The notes beneath the pieces are model-generated. The model ran no database searches. It saw nothing but the letters and a program-made list of their open reading frames with translations, and was not told the DNA's origin. A program made the translations under genes and the position numbers. Below are positions 18,485 through 26,338 of a stretch of 64,000 nucleotides of DNA, in pieces (position 1 is the stretch's first letter; each line of letters starts with the position of its first letter). Origin of the DNA: Alkalicoccobacillus porphyridii (GTDB lineage: Bacteria > Bacillota > Bacilli > Bacillales > Bacillaceae_D). The stretch covers positions 124,001 to 188,000 of the forward strand of contig NZ_VLXZ01000003.1 in assembly GCF_007293315.1 (NCBI RefSeq), written 5' to 3'.

Positions 18485-19492
18485 TTAATCAAAAATATCA
18501 GCAATAACTTCCTCTGCTCCTAGCTCTCTAGCAATTTCCATTCTCTGATTACGTGAAATTTCAATAAATTCTTCTTTGTCAAAATCCGTAAAGGTAATAT
18601 TAAAATCTTCTACTAATCTGTCTTTATAATCATCTGCCATTTCGAATGCATGATCCGTATATTCAGATTGAACACGATCAGATGCGGCTGCAATCGCTTC
18701 CTTATGTTCGTCCGAGAGGTTGTCATAGCGTTCGCCATTCATGACCACAAAGCCTAATGCCAATACGTGCTGCGTTCTCGCTACATAGTCAACAACCTCG
18801 CCAAAACGGTTCTCAACCATTGAATCCAAGCTGTTATGGCCTCCATCAACAACTCCCGTTTGAATGGCGGAATACACTTCACTAAAGTTTACATTCAACG
18901 GATTCGCACCAAGAAGCTGCCACCATTCAAGCTCCGGTCCAGACCCACCGGTTCTCATGTTACGCCCTTGAAGATCATTCACCGATTCAATTGGAAACGT
19001 ACTCATAATATTTCGTTCAAGTCCTCCAGTGTACATAATGGTTTCTAGACCTGGACTTTCACGAAGCAAATCCTCGAAATAGGCTAATCCATCAGTCTCA
19101 TTCACGATAGAGTCGTAATGCTCCTGATCATCAAATAGATAACTTGTTGCTAGCACATCAAAAATCGGTTGATGCTCAGCAAACCATCCTGTATCTGTAT
19201 AAATAATATCGATGTCACCCGATATGACGGATTGATAGCTGCTGGACGCATCTCCAAGCTGTCCGCCAGTAAAGACCTTCACGCTAATTTCGCCATCACT
19301 TTCCTCTTCAATCGCATCAGCAAACGCAATAAGCGCTTGTCCAAAAAACGTACTAGAGGAATTAATCGTTGCAGCTACCAATTCAACTTGGGGTTCATGA
19401 GCGTCTGCATCTACTTGCTCTGTACTTGAGCATGATGCCAGCAGCCCGACTGCACCCGTTATGGCGATTAATGAATACCATGACTTCCTCAT
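18485..19492 (-). CDS. TRAP transporter substrate-binding lipoprotein (DctP type)
   Basis: This 335-residue extracytoplasmic receptor has a lipobox LLASCSS that makes Cys20 the likely anchor. The family signature is the 'NMRTGGSGPELEWWQLLGANPLNVNFSEVYSAIQTGVVDGGHNS' region at about residues 177-220, with the conserved Arg that normally salt-bridges the carboxylate ligand. A neighbouring sialidase-like gene and CcpA control point to a sugar acid or related carboxylate. AAGGGGG lies 9 bases before the ATG. It is the second gene of the operon, 22 bases after the sialidase-like gene. Confidence 0.92.
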   Translation of the reverse strand: MRKSWYSLIAITGAVGLLASCSSTEQVDADAHEPQVELVAATINSSSTFFGQALIAFADAIEEESDGEISVKVFTGGQLGDASSSYQSVISGDIDIIYTDTGWFAEHQPIFDVLATSYLFDDQEHYDSIVNETDGLAYFEDLLRESPGLETIMYTGGLERNIMSTFPIESVNDLQGRNMRTGGSGPELEWWQLLGANPLNVNFSEVYSAIQTGVVDGGHNSLDSMVENRFGEVVDYVARTQHVLALGFVVMNGERYDNLSDEHKEAIAAASDRVQSEYTDHAFEMADDYKDRLVEDFNITFTDFDKEEFIEISRNQRMEIARELGAEEVIADIFD

Positions 19493-19514
19493 CTCGCGAG
19501 TCCCCCTTTTTCAC

Positions 19515-20591
19515 CTATAGAAGCTTATAGGTAGAATGCTGAATATGTTCACGTAAGAACGTAAAGCTAACATGTAAAAGATTATCATGGCCTTCAAGAA
19601 TAGAAGGATATGAAAATTCTGGCGCACTGTAATCAGATGAAACATCTTTTTCACTTGCCACAACCGCTAGCTCATTCCATGACTTCCCTTCATCTGTTGA
19701 TTCTGCTATTTTAAGCGGACTCCTCACCACTCCCCAGGTTGCACTTTCAAGCGTTTTAAGATTCAATCCGTCAATATCAGCTTTATCAAACCATGGAGGA
19801 CGATTCTCTTTTGGTGGTGCCTGCTCTGCGTTGATGTGATTATAAATGACTAAGATGGACCCTTTTTTACTTGAAATCGCTTGGATCGAAGCATTATTGT
19901 TTGGCAACTCGATTTTCGCTGGTTTTGTCCATGTCTTTCCATCATCTGAGCAGGTTGTACGGTAAATGGCATCTGCCTTTCTACTACGGAAAAAACCAAT
20001 AAGTCCATTGGATCCGCTTACAATTGACATATGCACTAAACCCTTACTCTCCGGCACTTCATATTCATCCCAGGTTCTCCCCTGATCCCGACTGATTTTC
20101 ACTACACTGTAGTCATCCCCAAGAAATCCATTAGACGCTTTCATACTGTAATACGCCGGTAAAAGAATTGCCCCATCCTCTAAAACAACAGGAGGGTTAC
20201 GAACGAAGGACCCTGGTTTATCAAAGAGCACAGAAGCATCTCCCCAAGTCTGACCGTTATCCGCAGACTTACGGATGTAAACAATAGCCGTATCTTGATG
20301 AATATCGTATTGAGCTGTATACATTAACCAAATTTGCTGATCTGGTGCCTCAAACAAGATTGGGTTTTGTTCTGAGCGCTCTGAATTCCCTTTAAATATA
20401 ATAGGCTCGCTCCATTTTTGTTCTCCTTTAGCTAACCTAGAACATAATATCGAGACATCTGCTTTTCCTTCCTTTGTGCCTCCAAACCAAGTACATAATA
20501 AGTCACCATTCTGAAGCTGAAGTAAATTAGACGCATGATTGTGAGAAAATGGAGATGGAATCTTATTTGTAGATACATAGTTAAGCTGCAT
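19515..20591 (-). CDS. Sialidase-like BNR-repeat protein (predicted neuraminidase family)
   Basis: This 358-residue protein without signal peptide has a six-bladed propeller pattern with several Asp-box (BNR) motifs: 'SADNGQTWG', 'SRDQGRTWDE', 'CSDDGKTWTK' and 'STDEGKSWNE'. 'LLCTWFGGTKEGKADVSI' near the N-terminus and 'FSYPSILEGHDNLLHVSFTF' near the C-terminus recall the predicted-neuraminidase family often found with sugar-acid genes. Because it is intracellular, it probably acts on an imported oligosaccharide or sugar derivative, not on external sialoglycans. It is the first gene of the TRAP operon, with a promoter and cre-like site upstream. No nan (sialic acid) genes are in view, so the name should not be taken as proof of sialidase activity. 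Confidence 0.82.
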   Translation of the reverse strand: MQLNYVSTNKIPSPFSHNHASNLLQLQNGDLLCTWFGGTKEGKADVSILCSRLAKGEQKWSEPIIFKGNSERSEQNPILFEAPDQQIWLMYTAQYDIHQDTAIVYIRKSADNGQTWGDASVLFDKPGSFVRNPPVVLEDGAILLPAYYSMKASNGFLGDDYSVVKISRDQGRTWDEYEVPESKGLVHMSIVSGSNGLIGFFRSRKADAIYRTTCSDDGKTWTKPAKIELPNNNASIQAISSKKGSILVIYNHINAEQAPPKENRPPWFDKADIDGLNLKTLESATWGVVRSPLKIAESTDEGKSWNELAVVASEKDVSSDYSAPEFSYPSILEGHDNLLHVSFTFLREHIQHSTYKLL

Positions 20592-20646
20592 AACACGATC
20601 TCTCCTTCTTTATATTAAAAATTTCGTTGCCAAATGAATCGATTAG

Positions 20647-20660
20647 TTTAAGCGCTTTCA
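20647..20660. promoter_or_regulatory. Candidate CcpA (cre) site of the TRAP operon
   Basis: On the minus strand TGAAAGCGCTTAAA differs from the TGWAANCGNTNWCA consensus at one base. It sits just downstream of the -10 box, overlapping the expected start of transcription, a normal position for repression. Confidence 0.65.
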
Positions 20661-20669
20661 ATGTTTACA

Positions 20670-20698
20670 ATTATATAAACAACAGTTCCATTTTACAA
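20670..20698 (-). promoter_or_regulatory. Sigma-A promoter of the sialidase-like/TRAP operon
   Basis: On the minus strand TTGTAA (20698-20693), a 17-base spacer and a perfect TATAAT (20675-20670) lie about 80 bases before the first ATG. The remaining 20700-21060 region holds AT-rich sequence with nothing else I can assign. Confidence 0.6.
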
Positions 20699-21099
20699 CC
20701 ATAAGTTTTCTAAAATATTGATTTTTATATCTCTTGTTTCATATTTAAACACTAGACAGAAAGATTTACACATAGACAAGTCAATTATTGTAATTAATGA
20801 CCAGTAAATCCATTCATTTTATCTGTTGCTATTTAGATAATTCACTTAGGGAGAGTGATCAGCCTACAGACCATTTTTATTAACTCATTCCATCGTTGTA
20901 TTATTAAACGCACGTTATGATATATAGAGATACGACTCTTAATAGCAACGATATAGAGCTAAACATTCTATTGAGCACATAGCTCCTAAGATCGTGTGCT
21001 TGAATTGATCCCTTTATTAAAATATGGAATACTATATCCATGTCTCCTTTTTTGTAGACACCGCAAAACATCTATCAAGTGAAGTCAGGAGTTTTCCCT

Positions 21100-21453
21100 A
21101 TGTATGCCTGCAAAGTGACTTGTCGAACGACCGTTTTTATCAAATACGATGAGGACACCCCCACACTTCAATCGACGAAGGCTTTCTTTAAACAACAGCT
21201 AAAAAAACGGTACAGATTGGTATCTGTCCGAAAAATATACGATCATAAACATTGGAAAAATGATTTTGGAGAGGTAGCTGCAACCATTGAGGTGGATGTA
21301 CTTGTTAAGCACGATCCCTATGTAGAGTATACTTCTGACTATGAACTAAGAGCCTGCAGAATTGTACGCGAACATTTTTTCACCGGTGGAACGGCCACTC
21401 AGGCATTATATTCGAAGCTGTATCAGCCATTACGCACAAGGACGTTCAACTAA
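21100..21453 (+). CDS. Hypothetical protein (117 aa)
   Basis: This soluble basic protein is rich in Tyr, Lys and Thr ('CRTTVFIKYDEDTPTLQS', 'FFKQQLKKRYRLVSVRKIYDH', 'EVDVLVKHDPYVEYTSDYELRACRIVREHFF'). Alternating strand and helix suggest a small alpha/beta fold; I do not recognise a family. ATG 21100 has AGGAG 8 bases upstream and is preferred over the GTG at 21079. It is monocistronic, followed by a bidirectional terminator shared with the convergent membrane-protein operon. Confidence 0.65.
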   Translation: MYACKVTCRTTVFIKYDEDTPTLQSTKAFFKQQLKKRYRLVSVRKIYDHKHWKNDFGEVAATIEVDVLVKHDPYVEYTSDYELRACRIVREHFFTGGTATQALYSKLYQPLRTRTFN

Positions 21454-21494
21454 AAAAACAGCGAGTACGGGGAAGCTCCCGCTCGCTATTTTTG
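21453..21494. terminator. Bidirectional terminator
   Basis: AACAGCGAGtacGGG and CCCgCTCGCTatttttg form a stem with A and T runs on either side, serving both converging transcription units. Confidence 0.88.
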
Positions 21495-21515
21495 TTTAAA
21501 CGTTTATTTAACACG

Positions 21516-22142
21516 TTAAGCCGTTCGTCTATATATGAAGAAATAAATCGATAATGGCCACCACAACACTGTAAAGATTGGATAAACGGCCCAAATCACG
21601 TTTGGTGAGGTTAGCACATTCACATTTATAAAGAAGATGGTGACCAGAAATGATCCTAAAACTGAATAAAGCATGGGTCGCCTAGCAAATGTAACAGATA
21701 ACGGCCACCATAGGATGACAAATGTCGGAAAAATAAACCATGGAAATCCTGGTTCAAAGAAAAGATTTAATCCAATATAGTACATTATTAAGGCGATACT
21801 CGCTAAAACCGCAAACGTGGGGTTTCCAGCTTGTCGCCCTGCAAACGAAATAAGGGGCCAATACAGCAGTGGAAGCCATGCATATAGAATCCATAAATAC
21901 TCAGGCGTTTGCACAAGATTAATCGTTAGTAGAACTATGATTAGAAGAAGAGAGGCAATAAGCGAGTACCACTTATAACCATTCTGTAATTTAAATAAGA
22001 CGTTAAGAGGCCAAAATAAAATAAAGATGGCTGGGTAAATAGCCCAAATTTCACCCGGTGTAGTCAACCAATTTACGATAAAGAGAAATACAATTGTGAA
22101 AAGCGACGCGAACATAGAAAAAGGTACATACCCCTTCTTCAT
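21516..22142 (-). CDS. Membrane protein made of four tandem two-helix units
   Basis: This 208-residue, very hydrophobic protein is built from four repeats of about 50 residues. Each has one helix, a short polar 'N..xTP..IW' turn, then 'YP.F..LWWPL' and a second helix: 'NWLTTPGEIWAIYP', 'NLVQTPEYLWILYA', 'NLFFEPGFPWFIFP', 'NVLTSPNVIWAVYP'. The same unit occurs once at the C-terminus of the upstream gene. Its ATG overlaps the preceding TAA by one base (TAATG); the open frame beyond it to 22304 lies inside the upstream gene and is not used. As the third gene after padR and a HAAS-domain gene, it is probably an envelope protein made under PadR control. Biochemical role unknown. Confidence 0.75.
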   Translation of the reverse strand: MKKGYVPFSMFASLFTIVFLFIVNWLTTPGEIWAIYPAIFILFWPLNVLFKLQNGYKWYSLIASLLLIIVLLTINLVQTPEYLWILYAWLPLLYWPLISFAGRQAGNPTFAVLASIALIMYYIGLNLFFEPGFPWFIFPTFVILWWPLSVTFARRPMLYSVLGSFLVTIFFINVNVLTSPNVIWAVYPIFTVLWWPLSIYFFIYRRTA

Positions 22143-22561
22143 TACTTCCCTCCCCCTTGTCTTCGCCAGTAATAGTACATTGATAATGGCCACCACAGGA
22201 TGACAAACGTTGGATACACAAACCAAATATTGTTCGGCGTATACTCTATATTCATAAACCACATTAGTGCAATAAAGAGGCCACTGCCCCACACAGAAAA
22301 CCATAAATTCAAGCGCGTATGTTTCTTTTTCGTATGGCTAGATTGTACAGGTGTCTGCTGCAATTCAGCTTTGATCTCATCAATATCACCAAAATCAACA
22401 ATTGTTTTATTTATAGCATCCTCTTCTGTTTTCCCTTGGATGATTAAATCTTGCGCCTTCTCTTGCAGGTCTAGGATAATTTCTTCTTTTACTTGAATGA
22501 CCTCTTCTGTTTCAGGCAAATCGCGAAATAAGCGGTCCACATGATGCTGTATCTTTTTCAT
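22142..22561 (-). CDS. HAAS-domain (permease prefix) membrane protein fused to a 2TM unit
   Basis: The N-terminal 75 residues ('HHVDRLFRDLPETEEVIQVKEEIILDLQEKAQDLIIQGKTEEDAI...DFGDIDEIKAEL') form the helical HAAS/DUF1700-type domain usually encoded beside PadR regulators. After a polar linker come two membrane helices with the 'NIEYTPNNIWFVYPTFVILWWPL' unit that is repeated four times in the next gene. GGAGGGG lies about 8 bases before ATG 22561, which overlaps the PadR stop (TGATG). It is 139 residues long. HAAS-type proteins are thought to link PadR-controlled operons to membrane functions; the exact job is not known. Confidence 0.78.
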   Translation of the reverse strand: MKKIQHHVDRLFRDLPETEEVIQVKEEIILDLQEKAQDLIIQGKTEEDAINKTIVDFGDIDEIKAELQQTPVQSSHTKKKHTRLNLWFSVWGSGLFIALMWFMNIEYTPNNIWFVYPTFVILWWPLSMYYYWRRQGGGK

Positions 22562-22875
22562 CAATCAAGCCCCTCCATAAATAAGTTCATAATTTCTTTC
22601 ATTTCATTCCATTCCTTTATTGTTTCTCTTAAATAAGCTTTACCAAGGGTTGTAATGGTATAGTACTTCCGTCTCCCGCCTTGCGATTGTTCGCCAAAGT
22701 AGGAGGAGATGAGCTCTTTTTTCTCTAACCTCTGAAATACGGCATAGAGGGTAGCTTCCTTTATTTCAAAGTTACCCTCTGTTCGTTGGCTAATTTCCTT
22801 GGAGATTTCGTAGCCATATCGATCTTTTTCGTACACTAAACGAAGAATAATTGAATCTACGTGTCCCCTTAACAT
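22561..22875 (-). CDS. PadR family transcriptional regulator
   Basis: This 104-residue winged-helix protein is of the short PadR subfamily-2 type. 'LRGHVDSIILRLVYEKDRYGYEISKEI' opens the helix-turn-helix, 'EATLYAVFQRLEKKELISSYF' is the recognition helix, and 'GGRRKYYTITTLGKAYL' is the wing. The C-terminal helix dimerises. It is first in an operon with two membrane-protein genes and overlaps the next start. Three copies of the octamer ATTACTCT (or its complement) lie on its own promoter, so it probably represses itself and the operon until a ligand or membrane signal relieves it. Confidence 0.9.
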   Translation of the reverse strand: MLRGHVDSIILRLVYEKDRYGYEISKEISQRTEGNFEIKEATLYAVFQRLEKKELISSYFGEQSQGGRRKYYTITTLGKAYLRETIKEWNEMKEIMNLFMEGLD

Positions 22876-22907
22876 GTCACTGCGAATAATCTTACACCTA
22901 CCTTTAT

Positions 22908-22972
22908 ATTACTCTGTCTGATAGAACTATATCTGATAGAGTAATTGTATACTGGATTACTCTACCTGTCAA
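22908..22972 (-). promoter_or_regulatory. padR promoter with overlapping inverted-repeat operators
   Basis: On the minus strand TTGACA (22972-22967), 17 bases and TACAAT (22949-22944) form a good sigma-A promoter. ATTACTCT occurs at 22908-22915 and 22956-22963 and its complement AGAGTAAT at 22938-22945. One half-site lies in the spacer, one at the -10 edge and one in the early transcript. This arrangement suits autorepression by PadR. Confidence 0.68.
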
Positions 22973-23012
22973 AGTAATTTTAAAATTTTCCTACATGCGT
23001 AAAAAACGAGGT

Positions 23013-23190
23013 TACTGAAAAAGTCATGTAAAAATGAGCTGAATGGCGCCGCTACAGGAGAACCCTAGCACCCGCAAGAACGGCCTCAGCCCTCAAAGTG
23101 GAAAACCACCACTTCGATGTCTTCAGACACGTTCTATTCCGCAGGAGTCTACGGGTTCTCCTTCCGCTAACGTTCTGAATTAAACAACTG
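23013..23190 (+). repeat. Type-1 interspersed repeat, copy D (partial)
   Basis: It starts at TACTGAAAAAG and contains the outer stem GGAGAACCC / GGGTTCTCC and a core stem CAAAGTGG / CCACTTCG. It loses similarity after about 23190. It has the same orientation as copy A. Confidence 0.8.
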
Positions 23191-23232
23191 AAGAACGTTT
23201 GAAATCTTATAAAGATAATTTTCAATGATCTC

Positions 23233-23269
23233 AAAAAAACAGCGAGTGGTCACCCACCTCGCTGTTTTT
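23233..23269 (-). terminator. Terminator of the M48-ankyrin gene
   Basis: AAACAGCGAG and CTCGCTGTTT flank a GTGG/CCAC stem extension, with T/A runs on both sides, directly after the stop codon at 23274. Confidence 0.85.
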
Positions 23270-23273
23270 CTTC

Positions 23274-24638
23274 TTATTCATCTAGTAACGCCTCGTACAA
23301 ATCTTCTTCTGTTGAAACATCCATCAAGCTATAAGCAGTATCTCCGTCGATATCTCTATATGCCGGATCTGCACCGTAATCTAATAAGAGAATCGCTCCA
23401 TCATAAAATCCAGAATAAATAGCAGTTATCAGAGGAGTCGTTTCATAAGAATCTAAAACATTAGGATCTGCGCCAGCAATGAGTACTTCTTCAAGTATAT
23501 CCTGGTCAAAGGATTCTACTGCATACATTATGGCTGTATCACCATAAAGATCCTGTTCCTCAAGATCTACATCTTGGTTTATTAATTCAGTCACTGCTTG
23601 TAAATCTTCTTCATAGATGGCAATCATTAAGTCTGTCATTTCGTAATCATTATAAAAGTCATACTCGTCATAAGAACCTTCAAATTCTTCAGGTGACTCT
23701 CCAAATGCCCAATCGGAGCTTTGACCAAACTCATCAAATTCATCAACAAAAAGACCTGCAAATATGGCTCCAAGCGAAGTACCTACAAGGATTAGACCTC
23801 CTATGAATGCTAAGTATGCAGCCATCAGCACAGCCCCTAGTATCGTAACTCCGACCGCTACTTTACCTGCATTTTCCTTATACACTGGTCTTTGAGCGTT
23901 CTCCATAAATAAACTAACGGATTGAACACGTTTTGGTAAATTGGGATGTGTTGATAGAATTTCACTAATCCACACGGCCCCGTGAGATTCATTTTGGATT
24001 TGCTCTACAAATGCATCTTCATTCACTTCACGATAAACCTGTTTACCCACACTTAGAATAGTTAAAGCTCGCTTAGCAGCTCCCACATCATTAATGGTAT
24101 ATGCCGCCTCTCTGTCACATGTATATTCACAAGAGCGACTATAAGCCTGAGATAAAAATGGAATAAATTGTGCCGGGGCAATCAGAATACTCTTCCACAC
24201 ATGTCTTCGTTTAACATGAGACAATTCATGCGCAATGATAAAATCGAGCTCTTCCTTCCCTTCTTCTCGACCTAAGTCAAAAATCTCTGAGTAGAGTACA
24301 ACCATGTTTCTTCCCCAGAATCTTGTGGCAAATGCATTAAGTATCCCTTCAGATTGAATGACAAATACATCGGGCACATCTTTTAAGCCCATTTGGTTCG
24401 ACATTTTAACGACTCGCTCATAGACATCAGGGAATTGCTTTTCATTAATCCGTACGCCATTACCGCGTATCGATCCAAGCATCCGTATATTAAGAACCAT
24501 CATTAATAGAAAAAATAAAAGAACAATAGCTATTCCAATAATGGAAACAATCGCAAATATGTAAATCATAATACTAAAAATTAAAGCTAGGATAAAATAT
24601 ACTGTTTCTCTGGTTGATACGATGTTCTGTTGGTCCAA
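23274..24638 (-). CDS. M48 family metallopeptidase with C-terminal ankyrin repeats
   Basis: This 454-residue membrane protein has two N-terminal hydrophobic helices at about 14-50, then an M48 zinc protease domain with HELSH at about 137-141. The next zinc ligand is in 'CEYTCDREA' near 175. A hydrophobic pair lies at about 253-295, followed by an acidic linker very rich in Asp, Glu, Phe and Tyr. The last about 120 residues hold three to four ankyrin repeats ('YGDTAIMYAVESFDQDILEEVLIAGADPNVLD', 'ETTPLITAIYSGFYDGAILLLDYGADPAYRD'). Family members degrade or clip membrane proteins in the cytosol-facing space; the ankyrin tail could recruit a substrate or regulator. It is a single gene with its own terminator. 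HtpX at 44 kb is a separate M48 protease. Confidence 0.85.
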   Translation of the reverse strand: MDQQNIVSTRETVYFILALIFSIMIYIFAIVSIIGIAIVLLFFLLMMVLNIRMLGSIRGNGVRINEKQFPDVYERVVKMSNQMGLKDVPDVFVIQSEGILNAFATRFWGRNMVVLYSEIFDLGREEGKEELDFIIAHELSHVKRRHVWKSILIAPAQFIPFLSQAYSRSCEYTCDREAAYTINDVGAAKRALTILSVGKQVYREVNEDAFVEQIQNESHGAVWISEILSTHPNLPKRVQSVSLFMENAQRPVYKENAGKVAVGVTILGAVLMAAYLAFIGGLILVGTSLGAIFAGLFVDEFDEFGQSSDWAFGESPEEFEGSYDEYDFYNDYEMTDLMIAIYEEDLQAVTELINQDVDLEEQDLYGDTAIMYAVESFDQDILEEVLIAGADPNVLDSYETTPLITAIYSGFYDGAILLLDYGADPAYRDIDGDTAYSLMDVSTEEDLYEALLDE

Positions 24639-24721
24639 TTTCTTTCCTCCTGCAAATGAGTAATATAATTATCTATACCATCATAAGGAAAGTACGTTAC
24701 ATTTTCTACTATTATTTGCAG

Positions 24722-26176
24722 TTATCGATAGCTTTCATAAAAATAGTTCATGAACCGTTCCTCAGGATCATACTCTCGTTTCTTTTCAAAAAACTCATCA
24801 ATACGAGGATACGCCTGTTGAATCTGATTCTTATCCGGAAACGTTTGATAGGTTAAATAGTAGGTGCCCTCTAGTTGGATAGCGGCGTCCACCATTCGTT
24901 TTGTAGCAGCCTGCATTTTTTCTTTACCTTCATCTGAAAGCTCATGATTAAACAGCAGGACAATAGCTAACGTGTCCTCACGTGCATAATTTAAATAAGC
25001 TTCGTCATTTTCTGTTGTAAAACGAACTGTAGCATTCAATAAATTAAGCTCTTCCTCTTCAACAATAGCTTTTAAATCCTGTATAAACTCAGGAAATCTA
25101 TCTACTGGAAGAAAGTATTCTTGAAGAATATCAGTATCTTTGTCTGATTCATAATCTAAGAATTTCACAGGGGGACGCATAGCATTATTACGAGTGATGA
25201 TGTCTGTTTCATCGGCATTTGCATAGAGCCTCTGTTGAAGATACCAAACAGCATTTTTCCCCCAATCATAGGAGCGCGATAGGTTAAGAAAAAAGGCATC
25301 TCGTTTAACATTTTTCTCTTCTTGTAACTCCCATACCTCGTCTTCTTGACCGGGATAAAGCGCATCCTCTGAATCTATTTTATAAAAAGTGGTCGCATAC
25401 ATTTCATCAAAAAGACTACCAGGTGTAGCTGATAATCTAGCAAAATGAAGACCAACCTCCTCCTGTTGCTTAATCGATTGCTTTATAAACTCAGGATACT
25501 CTTCAAACGTCAGTGATTCTGTTTTAGATACATAGACATCATTTTCCGTTAACTCAAGGGTCACATCTAAGATCACTCCATAAAGCCCAAAGCCACCAAT
25601 GACTAGGCTAAACAATTCTTCATTTTCATCTCTGCTCACATTCTGAACGGTACCATCCTCACGTAATAGCCTAAAGGATTCAACCGTTTCAATGATTGGA
25701 CCGAAGCGTGGATCACGTCCGTGAACATTTGAGCTTAACGAGCCACCAATTGTAAAGATATTTGAGGACTGCATCACTTTAACCGATAATCCATAAGGGT
25801 TGATATACTCCTGAATCTCTTCCCACGTAATGCCACTTTGTACTGTAATCGTCTGATTGTCTTCATCTAAATCAAGGACCTGATTATAGCCTTTCATATT
25901 TAACCATACAGAATCCTCATAAAAAGCATGCCCTCCCTGACTATGGCGGGCGCCGGCAATAGACACATTAAGCCCATCTTCCTTTGCCTTTAAAACCGCA
26001 TCTATTAACGCTTCTTCTTCCCTGCCCTCTACAATTTCACTAACATGCACAGACTGATGACGGCTGACATCATGCGCTAATAATGGGTCATCCTCTTGTT
26101 GATTAAAAGAAACATAGGCAAAAAACAGCAGTGCAACCAGGCCTATACTTAGTAGCAGAATGAATACTTTTTTCAC
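24722..26176 (-). CDS. Membrane-anchored FAD-binding oxidase (PCMH/VAO type)
   Basis: This 484-residue protein has an N-terminal anchor ('VFILLLSIGLVALLFFAYVSF') followed by a PCMH FAD-binding domain. 'VSIAGARHSQGGHAF' holds the His predicted to bond FAD covalently; 'GITWEEIQEYINPYGLSVKVMQSSN' and 'IGGSLSSNVHGRDPRFG' follow, all typical of the VAO/lactone-oxidase superfamily. The C-terminal 'YPRIDEFFEKKREYDPEERFMNYFYESY' matches sugar-lactone oxidases. It would oxidise an alcohol or lactone outside the membrane, but the substrate is unknown. GAGG lies 8 bases before a GTG start at 26176; the frame upstream has no ribosome binding site. Divergent from the iron-binding lipoprotein gene. Confidence 0.82.
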   Translation of the reverse strand: MKKVFILLLSIGLVALLFFAYVSFNQQEDDPLLAHDVSRHQSVHVSEIVEGREEEALIDAVLKAKEDGLNVSIAGARHSQGGHAFYEDSVWLNMKGYNQVLDLDEDNQTITVQSGITWEEIQEYINPYGLSVKVMQSSNIFTIGGSLSSNVHGRDPRFGPIIETVESFRLLREDGTVQNVSRDENEELFSLVIGGFGLYGVILDVTLELTENDVYVSKTESLTFEEYPEFIKQSIKQQEEVGLHFARLSATPGSLFDEMYATTFYKIDSEDALYPGQEDEVWELQEEKNVKRDAFFLNLSRSYDWGKNAVWYLQQRLYANADETDIITRNNAMRPPVKFLDYESDKDTDILQEYFLPVDRFPEFIQDLKAIVEEEELNLLNATVRFTTENDEAYLNYAREDTLAIVLLFNHELSDEGKEKMQAATKRMVDAAIQLEGTYYLTYQTFPDKNQIQQAYPRIDEFFEKKREYDPEERFMNYFYESYR

Positions 26177-26295
26177 ATGTTTATCCTCGCTTTGTAAGAT
26201 GATTTTTTTATGTAAATGATACCATATCAGGAAGTTATCCATTGCAAAAAATGCGAAGTAGACGCACAAGGTATTCTTTGATATATTTTATAGAT

Positions 26296-26314
26296 GATAA
26301 TGATTTTCATTACT
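26296..26314. promoter_or_regulatory. Candidate Fur box
   Basis: GATAATGATTTTCATTACT matches the 19-base Fur consensus at 15 positions. It lies 25 bases before the start codon of the iron-siderophore receptor, so iron repression is likely. Confidence 0.8.
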
Positions 26315-26338
26315 GATTAATATTGGAGGACGAAATAG

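Noticed and set aside
22143-22304. 54-residue N-terminal extension of the four-unit membrane protein
   Set aside because: It runs antisense-free but inside the upstream HAAS gene in another frame. The TAATG junction gives the natural start at 22142.
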